Source: Haoranjiania flava (GTDB lineage: Bacteria; Bacteroidota; Bacteroidia; Chitinophagales; Chitinophagaceae). Taken from it: DNA of 64,000 bases. Below are positions 44,667-52,940 of this stretch, piece by piece. The notes under the pieces were generated by a model that saw only the letters and a program-made list of their open reading frames with translations, did not search any database and was not told where the DNA came from. Within the stretch, counting starts at the first letter, position 1. Each line of letters starts with the position of its first letter. The stretch covers positions 62,001 through 126,000 of the forward strand of contig NZ_JAOTPL010000009.1 of NCBI RefSeq assembly GCF_025631005.1, in the 5' to 3' direction. The position numbers and the translations under genes are program-made.

Positions 44667-44798
44667 ATGTTTTATAAAAGATGCCGGGGGCCATTAGTGA
44701 ATGGATGTAATAATCATGGCTGCTGTATATCCGTGGAAGTTGTAAAGGTTGTAGCTGAAGGCTCGGCAAGCTATGGTGTGAAAATAGATGACAATTAG
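44667..44798 (+). CDS. 43-residue Cys-rich ORF, possible remnant
   Basis: ATG 44667 to TAG 44798. Four Cys lie in the first half (KRCRGPLVNGCNNHGCC) and a beta-strand-like second half follows (SVEVVKVVAEGSASYGVKI). It may be a real small protein or a piece of a broken gene; there is no family match and no clear promoter. Confidence 0.25.
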   Translation: MFYKRCRGPLVNGCNNHGCCISVEVVKVVAEGSASYGVKIDDN

Positions 44799-44911
44799 CA
44801 TACTAAACAAGAAGATATTTCCAACATTACTTAGTTTAAGCATTTTTCTTTAGCCGTAAATGCCGGCATAAGCTTTATTTATCTTTGAAAAAATTTTTTA
44901 TAAAAAACTCA

Positions 44912-45324
44912 ATGCTGCATTTATTATTATTTGTATTGTCTGCCGGCGTTTTATTTGCCGGTTGTAGCAAAGATTCGTTAATGGACCACAACAGGTTTTA
45001 GGTACGTATAACGGCACCTTTACGATTGAGGGCAAAACAGTCAACGGCACCATCCATATAACCAGGCCTGCCCCTACTAAAATTAGAATTGCACCTAATG
45101 TGCCGGGTAAATCTTATGCGGCTATAGAAATTTCCAATACCAAAGAAAAGATCGATGAAATAGACCCCATCAGTGAGGTATATGCTAAAGAGCATACTTT
45201 GGTGCGCCTGTTAGATGCTGATGCGAAAACGGGAAAATCTCTGCAATATTTAATAGACCAAAGAAGTATTCTTGTTTTAGGCGTACCAGCTATAGGTGCA
45301 AAATTTGAAGGAAAGAAGCAATAG
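44912..45324 (+). pseudogene. frameshifted lipoprotein gene
   Basis: From ATG 44912 a lipoprotein signal peptide is encoded (MLHLLLFVLSAGVLFAGCSK, lipobox FAGC), but this frame stops at a TAG at 44999-45001. In the next frame, open from 44968, a coding-like sequence starts at about NGPQQVLGTYNGTFTIEG and runs to the TAG at 45324, with EKIDEIDPISEVYAKEHT and SLQYLIDQRSILVLG. Joining the two needs one extra base between 44968 and 44997. The intact product would be a lipoprotein of ~137 residues. No slippery sequence is seen, so a 1-nt deletion or a sequencing error is likely. Confidence 0.7.
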
Positions 45325-45490
45325 TCAGGCTTATACAAATCCTTTAACGAATTGTGTAGGCAGTAGACGCACAGAATTTTTTATATAATACTGCGACGGA
45401 TCTGGCTGATACTGGCGCTGCTTTGCTGCTGCTGTGTATCGCAGTGGCAGGTCCACTGCCTGCCTGCGAACGAAACGCAAGCGTGCAATC

Positions 45491-46204
45491 TTACACAGAA
45501 TAAAGTTCTTTCTGTTGTTTGATCTGCTGTTCAAACTGCGGTATATCCACCGCATCTTCTAAACTAAAATTACCAATGCGGGTGCGGCAGAGTTTGCTCA
45601 GGTAAGCGCCCACTCCCAGCCTGGCGCCATAATCATTAGCCAGGCTGCGGATATAGGTCCCGGTAGAACATATAACCCTGAAGTGCACAAATGGCAGGTC
45701 AATACCCGTGATCTCAAAGGCTGAAATGGTCACAGGCCGTGGTTCTATCTCTACTTCCACACCCTTGCGTGCAGAAAGGTAAAGCGGTTTACCATCTTTC
45801 TTAATAGCAGAATGCATGGGCGGCATTTGCAGGATATTGCCTGTAAAATCTGCGGTAGCGTCCCTGAGGGTTTGTTGCCTCAGGAAAGAAATATCTTTAA
45901 AATTAGTGGGTGTACTTTCCAGGTCAAAGGTTGGTGTGGTGGCTCCCAGCGTAAACGTGCCGGTATACTCTTTTTCCTGCGCCATATAATCGTTGATGTT
46001 CTTGGTAAATTTGCCTGTACAGATGATCAGCAATCCTGTTGCCAGCGGATCGAGCGTGCCTGCATGGCCTACTTTGGAAACACCGGTAAGAATGCGCACT
46101 TTTTTTACAGCATCGAACGATGTCCATTTCAGCGGCTTATTGATCAATAAAACTTTCCCGTCTAAATATTCCTGCAATGCCGGATGAATGGGTTTTTGAC
46201 GCAT
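45491..46204 (-). CDS. truB: tRNA pseudouridine(55) synthase
   Basis: 237 residues. TruB motifs: LLINKPLKWTSFDAVKKVR, VGHAGTLDPLATGLLIICTG with the catalytic Asp, QMPPMHSAIKKDGKPLY, YIRSLANDYGARLGVGAYLS. Makes pseudouridine 55 in tRNA. The PUA domain is short or absent, as in many Bacteroidota TruB. Follows the permease gene with a 17-bp gap, so they are probably cotranscribed. Confidence 0.95.
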   Translation of the reverse strand: MRQKPIHPALQEYLDGKVLLINKPLKWTSFDAVKKVRILTGVSKVGHAGTLDPLATGLLIICTGKFTKNINDYMAQEKEYTGTFTLGATTPTFDLESTPTNFKDISFLRQQTLRDATADFTGNILQMPPMHSAIKKDGKPLYLSARKGVEVEIEPRPVTISAFEITGIDLPFVHFRVICSTGTYIRSLANDYGARLGVGAYLSKLCRTRIGNFSLEDAVDIPQFEQQIKQQKELYSV

Positions 46205-46221
46205 GAATGAAAATATTTTTT

Positions 46222-47451
46222 TTAATTAAAACGAATAGCTTTTACCGGGTCTACTTTTTTCACAAGAAATGTAGGCAACAAAAGCGAAAGATAACAAACA
46301 ATGATAGTAGCCGCCGCTACCAGTACTGTATGCCACCACACAATAGTTACGGGCGCTTCTGAAACATAGTAAGCCGCCTCGTCCAGCTTGATGAAGCCTG
46401 TATATTTCTGCAGCAATGCAATCCCCAGGCCTGCAACCACACCATATACTACGCCCCGCAAAGCTATCACGGAAGCCTGGTTGAGAAATATTTTCTGAAT
46501 GGTCCAGTCGGTGCTGCCCAGCGCTTTTAAAATGCCCGTCATACGGGTTCTCTCCAGCACCAGTATCAGCAGGCAGGTAATGAGATTGATAACGGCAACT
46601 ACAGACATGATGATGAAGATCACGTTGCGGTTTACATCCTGCACGTTGAGCCAGTCGAAAATATTGGGATACACGTCTTTAATGGTGCGGCTTGTCCAGC
46701 GTTCGGGCAATACGCCGTACAGGGCATAATTCACCGAATCCATGTTTTTATAATCGTTCAGGAATACCTCGTACCCACCGATCTGCGTGCTGTCCCAATC
46801 ATTCATACGCCTGATCAGGCGCATATCGCCGATGGCGTACAACTTGTCGTATTCTTCAATACCGGTTTTATAGATCCCGACTACCTTAAGCTTCCTGAGG
46901 TTTGCCCTGTTCTCTGCACTGGAAATAAAATAAAAAGAGGCCTCGTCGTTCAGTTTGAGTTTGAGTGCATCGGCATTCTGCTGCGATATGACAATTTCGC
47001 GGCTATAGGCATCCTCTGTAAAACTAATCCACCTGCCGTGTTTCAGGAACGGCGCTATTTTGGAAAAATTATATTGCGCATCCACACCTTTAATCAATAC
47101 ACCCTCAATATCCTTATTATTCTCCATTACAGCATATTTGGTAGCATAGCCCTGCACCGTATTTACGCCGGGGATTTTTTTAATAATGTCAACCACTTCG
47201 CTGTTGCTGTACAGCGGCTGCTCATCACCTTCTCCCATGCCCGCTTCGTATTGCTGTACACGTACATGGCCCCAGAAGCTGAATATCTTTTGGCTGATGG
47301 CATCCTGGAAACCATTAACAAACGCTAAGGTAAGGATCATGGCAGCTACGCTGATGGCTGTGGCAGTAGTAGCCAGCCTGATGATAAACCTTGAAAAAGA
47401 TTTTTGCCGGTTAAATACAATGCGCCTTGCTATGAACGGGGAAATATTCAT
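46222..47451 (-). CDS. FtsX/LolC-like ABC transporter permease
   Basis: 409 residues. One N-terminal helix (about 27-49), a periplasmic MacB-like domain (about 50-270), and three C-terminal helices with the FtsX signature (RNVIFIIMSVVAVINLITCL, RMTGILKALGSTDWTIQKIF). Same layout as LolC/LolE, which extract lipoproteins. No ATPase gene is adjacent. Ends with TFLVKKVDPVKAIRFN, typical of the family. Upstream of truB. Confidence 0.88.
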   Translation of the reverse strand: MNISPFIARRIVFNRQKSFSRFIIRLATTATAISVAAMILTLAFVNGFQDAISQKIFSFWGHVRVQQYEAGMGEGDEQPLYSNSEVVDIIKKIPGVNTVQGYATKYAVMENNKDIEGVLIKGVDAQYNFSKIAPFLKHGRWISFTEDAYSREIVISQQNADALKLKLNDEASFYFISSAENRANLRKLKVVGIYKTGIEEYDKLYAIGDMRLIRRMNDWDSTQIGGYEVFLNDYKNMDSVNYALYGVLPERWTSRTIKDVYPNIFDWLNVQDVNRNVIFIIMSVVAVINLITCLLILVLERTRMTGILKALGSTDWTIQKIFLNQASVIALRGVVYGVVAGLGIALLQKYTGFIKLDEAAYYVSEAPVTIVWWHTVLVAAATIIVCYLSLLLPTFLVKKVDPVKAIRFN

Positions 47452-47636
47452 GTGGCAGCGAAGTTAACACAATCTGTGCTGAGTTTTAGAGTTGATCAAA
47501 AAAAACGATACTATTCAATTATAAAAAATCAGTTCATAAAACTTCATCTGTGCAGGATCATAATTCTTCATCTGGAAAATTTATATATTATAATAAAGTT
47601 TATTACTTTTGATAAATTAAAGCTAAGTAAAACTTG

Positions 47637-47723
47637 TAGCATAAAATAGCCATAAGCAAAGTTGCATACCAACCGCGAATGAATAAAGGCTATTCCATAT
47701 GACAACTGAAAAGCAATTAAAAT
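47637..47723 (+). repeat. hairpin repeat, copy E
   Basis: Left arm CATAAAATAGCC (47640-47651), core GCATACCAACCGCGAATGA identical to copy D, right arm GGCTATTCCATATG (47688-47701). First unit of a three-unit array before the 47.9 kb lipoprotein gene. Confidence 0.85.
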
Positions 47724-47826
47724 ATACACATGAAATAGCCATAAAGATCAGGAATCTATACCAACCGGGAATGAGTATGGAATCTAAAAATGGTTATTCG
47801 ATGTGGCAACTGAAAAAATAAATAAT
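47724..47826 (+). repeat. hairpin repeat, copy F
   Basis: Unit of 103 bp starting ATACACATGAAATAGCC. Core variant CTATACCAACCGGGAATGAG. Right arm GGTTATTCGATGTG (47792-47805), pairing with the left arm through one G-T pair. Nearly identical to copy H up to TCTAAAAAT. Confidence 0.85.
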
Positions 47827-47898
47827 ATACACATAAAATCGCCATAAATATTATGGCGATTTTCCCGGCAACTATCGCAATCCATCAGAAAATAAAAT
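47827..47898 (+). repeat. hairpin repeat, copy G (compact, covarying stem)
   Basis: Unit of 72 bp starting ATACACATAAAATCGCC. AAAATCGCCATAA (47835-47847) and TTATGGCGATTTT (47851-47863) form a perfect 13-bp stem with a 3-nt loop. Relative to AATAGCC/GGCTATT both partners changed (AATCGCC/GGCGATT), so pairing is kept. The next ATACACATG holds the start codon of the lipoprotein gene at 47905. Confidence 0.8.
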
Positions 47899-47904
47899 AT
47901 ACAC

Positions 47905-48408
47905 ATGCAACGTATTCTTCCATTCGCAGCTTTATTGCTGAGCATTTTTTTAATCTCCTGTGCCGATAATTCTAAAAAGGCATTTGAATTCAGTGAAACT
48001 ATAACTCAACAGGAGCAGCGCCTGATACCAAAGATAGAAACCGCCGAAGCCACACTTGGCCATCTTTTTGAAACAGGCAATAACGATAGCGCCAGGATCG
48101 TAAGCGATAACATGGCAGCTGAAGTACAAAGATCTATTGATACAATCCAGGGCATGAGCCTGCCTGGAGGCATCAAAGGCGGCGCTGAATTTAAACAGGA
48201 AAGCCTGAAGTATTTTGAAGGCCTGAAGGCTGTGTATACCGGCTATTCTAAAGTAAGTGCACAGACAGACACGGCAGCCTACAGGGTTGAAGCAGAAAAA
48301 TTATTGCAAACCGTGGCAGACAAAGAAAAGCTTGTACAAGACATTGTAACCGCACAGCAAAAGTTTGCAAAAGACAACGGCTTTAAAGTTGCTGACCCGA
48401 AAAACTGA
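47905..48408 (+). CDS. lipoprotein resembling the LIC11966 surface protein family
   Basis: 167 residues. Lipobox FLISC near 15-19, then a helical, soluble domain (KAFEFSETITQQEQRLIPKI, GIKGGAEFKQESLKYFEGL, EKLLQTVADKEKLVQDIV). The family of helical surface lipoproteins is known in Bacteroidota and Leptospira but has no assigned function. Its start codon is inside ATACACATG, right after three hairpin repeats, so its leader is made of repeat sequence. Confidence 0.75.
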   Translation: MQRILPFAALLLSIFLISCADNSKKAFEFSETITQQEQRLIPKIETAEATLGHLFETGNNDSARIVSDNMAAEVQRSIDTIQGMSLPGGIKGGAEFKQESLKYFEGLKAVYTGYSKVSAQTDTAAYRVEAEKLLQTVADKEKLVQDIVTAQQKFAKDNGFKVADPKN

Positions 48409-48459
48409 TAATAAGCCTGGTTATTCTTTTAGCCTGACTATGTATCCGCAGGCGCAACA

Positions 48460-49275
48460 TCAGCCTAAAGATATATCGAGCAGCATCATGGTAGCAAAAC
48501 CAATCATAGCGCCAATGGTAGACAGGTCGGTTTCATTACCGCTTTGCGATTCCGGTATCAGTTCTTCCACCACTACAAATATCATAGCGCCCGCAGCAAA
48601 CGAAAGTGCGTAAGGCAATAAGGGTTCCATTGTTGTAACCAGGTATGCGCCTGCAACACCTGCAAGCGGCTCTACCGCTCCGGAAAGTTGCCCGTATTTA
48701 AAGGCCTTCCAGCGCCGTATGCCTTCTCTCCTCAACGGAATAGACACAGCGGCTCCTTCCGGAAAGTTCTGCAATCCAATGCCGATAGCCAGCGCTATAG
48801 CGCCCGCCAGCACACCCGTATCCGGGTTGTTAGCCAATGAACCAAAGGCTACTCCTACGGCCAGCCCTTCGGGAATGTTGTGCAGGGTAATTGCCAGCAC
48901 CAGCAGCACGCTTCTTTCCCAGGAAGTTTTTACGCCTTCGGCTTTATCTATGCTCCGGTTGAGGTGCAAATGAGGCAGAATTTTATCTATACCAAATAAA
49001 AATGCACCGCCCAGCAGGAAACCCACCACGGCAGGCACCCAGGATGTAGTGCCGGACTCTTCAGCCATTTTAATGGCAGGATTGAGCAAAGACCAGAAAC
49101 TGGCTGCGATCATTACGCCCGCAGCAAAGCCCAGCATGGCGTTGAGCACTTTCCGGTTGATGGATTTAAAAAAAAATACCATTGACGCGCCTAAAGCAGT
49201 TACAAACCACGTGAATAACGTAGCAAACAGCGCCAGCAGTACAGGGTGATATTGTAGAAACCATTCCAGGTTCAT
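48460..49275 (-). CDS. ZIP family metal transporter
   Basis: 271 residues with eight membrane helices. Metal-site helices: ITLHNIPEGLAVGVAFG and ALAIGIGLQNFPEGAAVSIP, the standard HNxPEG / QNxPEG pair, and EELIP in the second last helix. A histidine loop (DKILPHLHLNRS) lies between helices 3 and 4. Imports Zn2+ or other divalent metal into the cytoplasm. Monocistronic; converges on the lipoprotein gene. Confidence 0.93.
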   Translation of the reverse strand: MNLEWFLQYHPVLLALFATLFTWFVTALGASMVFFFKSINRKVLNAMLGFAAGVMIAASFWSLLNPAIKMAEESGTTSWVPAVVGFLLGGAFLFGIDKILPHLHLNRSIDKAEGVKTSWERSVLLVLAITLHNIPEGLAVGVAFGSLANNPDTGVLAGAIALAIGIGLQNFPEGAAVSIPLRREGIRRWKAFKYGQLSGAVEPLAGVAGAYLVTTMEPLLPYALSFAAGAMIFVVVEELIPESQSGNETDLSTIGAMIGFATMMLLDISLG

Positions 49276-49332
49276 CTTAATTTTTTGAAGATTGAAAAAT
49301 AACAGATTGCCTGTTAAATGAGAAAATTAAAG

Positions 49333-49357
49333 AGCCTGCCGTCTTACACAGCAGGCT
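49333..49357 (-). terminator. terminator of the oxoamine synthase gene
   Basis: Minus strand: AGCCTGC, 11-nt loop, GCAGGCT, then CTTTAATTTTC. About 20 bp after the stop at 49378. Confidence 0.65.
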
Positions 49358-49377
49358 TACAGAATTATAGTTATAAA

Positions 49378-50646
49378 TTATACATCGCTTTTGGCAATGT
49401 GCATATCGGGTATCTGGTCTACCTTGTATTCGCCTGCATCCAGTTTCTTTTTGGTGACCTCAAATGCATGTAACGTAGTTTCAATATCTTCATCTGTGTG
49501 CACAGCAGAAGGTATCAGGCGGTAAATGATATGGCCTTTGGGGATCACGGGGTAAACCACAATAGAGGCAAACACGTTAAAGTTTTCGCGAAGGTCCATG
49601 CACATGGCGGTTGCCTCTTCCAGGCCGCCTTTCATGTACACCGGCGTTACAGCCGTGTTGGTATTGCCAATGTCGAAGCCGCGCGCTTTAAGGCCTTCCT
49701 GCAATTTAATGGCATTTTGCCAGAGTTTCTCTTTCAATTCGGGCATAGTCTGCAACATCTCCAGCCTTTTCAGGTTACCTACTACAATCGCCATAGGCAA
49801 TGATTTGGCAAAGATCTGTGAGCGGATATTGTAACGGATATAGTCTATGATGGTTTTATCGCCGGCCACAAAGGCGCCTATGGAAGCCATTGACTTTGCA
49901 AATGTTGAGAAATAAAGATCTATGCCGTCCTGGCAACCCTGCTCCTCTCCTGCGCCTGCGCCGGTTTTACCGAGCGTGCCGAAGCCATGCGCGTCGTCTA
50001 CCAGCAAACGGAATTCATATTTTTGTTTTAACGCAACGATTTCTTTAAGCCTTCCCTGGTCGCCTGCCATGCCGAAAATCCCTTCTGAGATTACCAGTAT
50101 GCCTCCCTGCCCCTGCTTTTCCATCAAAGCAGTAGCACGTACCATCTGCTTTTCAAAATCATCCATATCATTGTGCTTGAATACAAATTTGTGCCCCAAC
50201 TGCATGCGCATACCGTCTATGATGCAGGCATGGCATTCAGCATCATACACAATAATATCGTGCCTGCCGCACACAGCATCAATCAGGCTGGTCATGCCCT
50301 GATATCCGTAGTTAAGTAAAATTGCGTCTTCTTTATTTTCAAATGCAGCAAGTCTTCTTTCGAGTTCTTCGTGGATGGTTGTATTGCCACTCATCATTCT
50401 TGCGCCCATCGGGTAGGCCAGTCCCCAGTCTGCAGTGGCCTGTGTGTCTGTTGCTCTTACTTCCGGGTGGTTTGCCAGGCCTAAGTAGTTGTTCAGGCTC
50501 CATACGATCATTTCCTTACCATTGAATTTCATATTGCTTGAAATCTCTCCTTCTAATCTTGGAAATGAAAAATAACCGTGCGATCTGTCTCTGTGTTCTC
50601 CTATAGGTCCATAATTCTTTACGAGCCTCTCAAAAATATCTGCCAT
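49378..50646 (-). CDS. PLP-dependent alpha-oxoamine synthase (serine palmitoyltransferase-like)
   Basis: 422 residues. Fold type I aminotransferase: NNYLGLANHPEV, MGARMMSGNTTIHEELERRL, LNYGYQGMTSLID, DAECHACIIDGMR (ring-stacking His), LLVDDAHGFGTLG (Asp217 and His220), and the PLP Lys251 in FSTFAKSMASIGAF. The family joins an amino acid to an acyl thioester. In Bacteroidota the candidates are serine palmitoyltransferase (sphingolipids) and the cysteate acyltransferase of sulfonolipid synthesis; sequence alone does not decide. Alone in its operon, with a -7 box upstream. Confidence 0.85.
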   Translation of the reverse strand: MADIFERLVKNYGPIGEHRDRSHGYFSFPRLEGEISSNMKFNGKEMIVWSLNNYLGLANHPEVRATDTQATADWGLAYPMGARMMSGNTTIHEELERRLAAFENKEDAILLNYGYQGMTSLIDAVCGRHDIIVYDAECHACIIDGMRMQLGHKFVFKHNDMDDFEKQMVRATALMEKQGQGGILVISEGIFGMAGDQGRLKEIVALKQKYEFRLLVDDAHGFGTLGKTGAGAGEEQGCQDGIDLYFSTFAKSMASIGAFVAGDKTIIDYIRYNIRSQIFAKSLPMAIVVGNLKRLEMLQTMPELKEKLWQNAIKLQEGLKARGFDIGNTNTAVTPVYMKGGLEEATAMCMDLRENFNVFASIVVYPVIPKGHIIYRLIPSAVHTDEDIETTLHAFEVTKKKLDAGEYKVDQIPDMHIAKSDV

Positions 50647-50665
50647 AGTTAGTAAAATTTACCCG

Positions 50666-50673
50666 CAAAAATA
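50666..50673 (-). promoter_or_regulatory. -7 box for the oxoamine synthase gene
   Basis: TATTTTTG on the minus strand, 19 nt before the ATG at 50646. Confidence 0.45.
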
Positions 50674-50711
50674 TAACTAAAATGGCTATATAAAAAAACG
50701 ATGTTTGTAAA

Positions 50712-51344
50712 TTAATTGAGTGAAAAATTGTCGAGGCTGAAACCTTTTTGTTTCATAACATCACTGATGATTACAGAGTTTTCTATAAGCGGCACTACCT
50801 TCATCAGGTGCTGGCGAATATACTCCAGGCGCTGATCTTCTTTCAAAAGCGACATGAACGCTATCTTCTGGTCTAAGGTAAAGCCTGCAAAATCAGCAAT
50901 GTCGTAGCTGAGCGAAGAATCAGAATTTCCCTCTACGGGATAAGCCATATTGGACAGGTCAAATAACCGCTGTAATAAAATATTAGTGCTGTTAAACAAT
51001 GCAGGCTGCGGCCGGCGGTCGTTGTGCGGATATTTTACAATTGCGCCCTGGTACAGCTTATCGGGCATGGCTTCTATTATTTCCAAAGTATGAAAAATCT
51101 TTTCGCCACGCACACTTATCTGCATCCTGCCGTCTTCAAATACATTTCTTATCTGACTGATGGACACAAGCATACCGATATTTTCCAGGTTGCCTTTGGC
51201 GATCATAGGGATGCCGAATGGCTTTTTAGTAGAAATACAATCATTGATCAATTGCTTGTAACGGTCTTCAAAAATATTTAAAGCCATAACCTTTCCGGGA
51301 TACGGAGCTACGGACAGCGGGAATATGGGTATAAAGTTCATCAT
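50712..51344 (-). CDS. LON substrate-binding domain protein
   Basis: 210 residues, only the Lon N-terminal (PF02190-like) domain: IPIFPLSVAPYPGKVMALNI, FEDRYKQLINDCI, FGIPMIA, GMLVSISQIRNVFEDGRMQI. No ATPase or protease part. Such proteins may deliver clients or act alone; role unclear. It follows fmt with an 11-bp gap, so they share a transcript. Confidence 0.85.
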   Translation of the reverse strand: MMNFIPIFPLSVAPYPGKVMALNIFEDRYKQLINDCISTKKPFGIPMIAKGNLENIGMLVSISQIRNVFEDGRMQISVRGEKIFHTLEIIEAMPDKLYQGAIVKYPHNDRRPQPALFNSTNILLQRLFDLSNMAYPVEGNSDSSLSYDIADFAGFTLDQKIAFMSLLKEDQRLEYIRQHLMKVVPLIENSVIISDVMKQKGFSLDNFSLN

Positions 51345-51355
51345 TGCATAAAAAT

Positions 51356-52297
51356 TTAATCGTACAAACTGTCGAACCTGTGCCCTCTCAGGAAGTCAGC
51401 TACCTGCATGCGTTTCTTCCCTTCGAGCTGCAATTCCTTTACATTCAGAAAACCATCCCTGCAGGCAAATTTCAGGTAAGTTTTCCCGTCTGTAAAAAAT
51501 TCGCCGGGCGTGTGGTTGTGTGCTTCTGTTTCCGGTACTGATACATATATTTTTACTAATTTTTCCTGCAAATAGGTAAACGCTGCCGGAAAGGGCGATA
51601 AACCACGAACCAGGTTATGTATAGATGCCGCGGTATCTTCAAAGTTTATTTTACAGGTCTCTTTGTAAAGCTTAGGTGCGGTTTTTAACTGCCTGCCTTC
51701 CATAGTTTGCACAGATTCCACGATATTGCCTGCAGCTATTGCTTCTACGGTTTTTACAACCAGCCTGCCGCCGATGTCTTTCATTTTATCGTGCAATGTG
51801 CCTGCATTGTCTTCCGGCAAAACAGCTACTTTTTCCTGTAATAAAATATTGCCCGTATCAATCTCATGCCTGAGTTTAAATGTGGTGAGTCCTGTCTCTG
51901 TTTCGCCGTTGATTATGGCCCAGTTGATGGGCGCTGCACCCCGGTATTGCGGCAGTAAAGAAGCATGTAAATTCACTGTGCCCAGGCGTGGCATGTTCCA
52001 CACAGCTTTCGGCAGCATGCGGAAAGCAACCACGATCTGCAGGTCGGCATTCAGGTCTTGCAACATTTCAAGAAAACCCGGGTCGCGGAGCTTTTCGGGC
52101 TGCAATAGCGGTATGTTTTTTTCTGATGCATACTTTTTCACAGCGCTGGCTGTAAGCTTCATGCCTCTGCCGGCAGGCTTATCGGGCGCAGTAACTACAC
52201 CCACAATATTGGCTCCTGCATTTACCAATGCTTTCAGTGAGGCCACCGCAAATTCGGGCGTCCCTAAAAATACTATCCTGAGATCTTTAAAATCCAT
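51356..52297 (-). CDS. fmt: methionyl-tRNA formyltransferase
   Basis: 313 residues. N-terminal formyltransferase domain: RIVFLGTPEFAVASLKAL, GVVTAPDKPAGRGMKL, VNLHASLLPQYRGAAPINWA (folate site and catalytic His/Asn), ETETGLTTFKLRHEIDTGNI; C-terminal domain with INFEDTAASIHNLVRGLSPF. Adds formyl to Met-tRNA for initiation. A Bacteroidota-normal length. Confidence 0.96.
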   Translation of the reverse strand: MDFKDLRIVFLGTPEFAVASLKALVNAGANIVGVVTAPDKPAGRGMKLTASAVKKYASEKNIPLLQPEKLRDPGFLEMLQDLNADLQIVVAFRMLPKAVWNMPRLGTVNLHASLLPQYRGAAPINWAIINGETETGLTTFKLRHEIDTGNILLQEKVAVLPEDNAGTLHDKMKDIGGRLVVKTVEAIAAGNIVESVQTMEGRQLKTAPKLYKETCKINFEDTAASIHNLVRGLSPFPAAFTYLQEKLVKIYVSVPETEAHNHTPGEFFTDGKTYLKFACRDGFLNVKELQLEGKKRMQVADFLRGHRFDSLYD

Positions 52298-52320
52298 AAC
52301 ATTCTTTCATTTAATTAAAC

Positions 52321-52355
52321 AAAAAAGGTTCCAAAACCATCTTGAAACCTTTTTT
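52321..52355. terminator. terminator between the DUF membrane protein gene and fmt
   Basis: AAAAAAGGTT (52321-52330) and AACCTTTTTT (52346-52355) form a 10-bp stem with A/T tracts on both sides; it works in either direction. It ends the minus-strand gene stopping at 52366. Confidence 0.8.
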
Positions 52356-52365
52356 CAAATTTTTC

Positions 52366-52830
52366 CTACATGCCCGGGAATAAAGGCCGCGCGATCCCGT
52401 CGGCTCTGAAGGGCCAGGGAACAACAGCCAGTATCAATACCAGCGCCAGCAAAAACATCAGCGCTGCTTTTTTATGCTTTTGGGTATCGGAAATATTTTT
52501 TTTATACACACCATAGCCGATGGTAATAAGCACAATGGCAATGATCATGGCAAGCGGATGCTCCACAAGGAAGAAGCGCAGCGTGGAATTTTTCATTACG
52601 CTTTCACCTGCTGGTACATTGGTCCAGGAAAAACGGTTGCCCAGTATCACCTGGTACAGGCCTATCAGCAAGGTAAGGTGTGCTGCGATCATGGTAAATA
52701 AACCAATATTTTTATGTGCTTTGGTAAATGGTTTATTGGCGTCGGCATAGTTTTTAAAAATGCCTATCAACAATAAAATAAAAATTACCCAGCGAAGAAT
52801 GTTGTGTAAATGTAATAAGCCTGTTTCCAT
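52366..52830 (-). CDS. four-helix membrane protein, cytochrome b-like
   Basis: 154 residues from ATG 52830. Helices near 8-28, 42-62, 84-104 and 120-140. Histidines are placed for haem or metal binding (LLHLHNILRW, KAHKNIG, MIAAHLTLL, VEHPLAMI). Proteins of this type are often annotated cytochrome B in Bacteroidota; haem binding is not proven. The frame opens at 52854, but that start overlaps the -7 box, which supports the inner ATG. Confidence 0.75.
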   Translation of the reverse strand: METGLLHLHNILRWVIFILLLIGIFKNYADANKPFTKAHKNIGLFTMIAAHLTLLIGLYQVILGNRFSWTNVPAGESVMKNSTLRFFLVEHPLAMIIAIVLITIGYGVYKKNISDTQKHKKAALMFLLALVLILAVVPWPFRADGIARPLFPGM

Positions 52831-52851
52831 AAGTATAGTTTTTAGTTTGCG

Positions 52852-52859
52852 CAAACCTA
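52852..52859 (-). promoter_or_regulatory. -7 box for the four-helix membrane protein gene
   Basis: TAGGTTTG on the minus strand, 21 nt before the ATG at 52830. Confidence 0.55.
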
Positions 52860-52895
52860 CTGAAATTTTATTAGTTGGTAAAATTGGCAGTTGTA

Positions 52896-52925
52896 TTGCC
52901 TGTGCGTATTATTTGATTATATTTG
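52896..52925 (+). promoter_or_regulatory. promoter for the TlpA-like gene
   Basis: TTG (52896-52898), 19-nt spacer, TATATTTG (52918-52925). The expected transcript start near 52932 excludes the ATG at 52923 and supports the one at 52941. Confidence 0.65.
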
Positions 52926-52940
52926 GACAAATATGCTCCT

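Noticed and set aside
45441..45459. Hairpin GCAGTGG...CCACTGC as truB terminator
   Set aside because: The stem is real, but no T tract follows on either strand.
47637..47898. CRISPR array
   Set aside because: Three tandem units, but they are the same sequence throughout with no variable spacers, and there are no cas genes.
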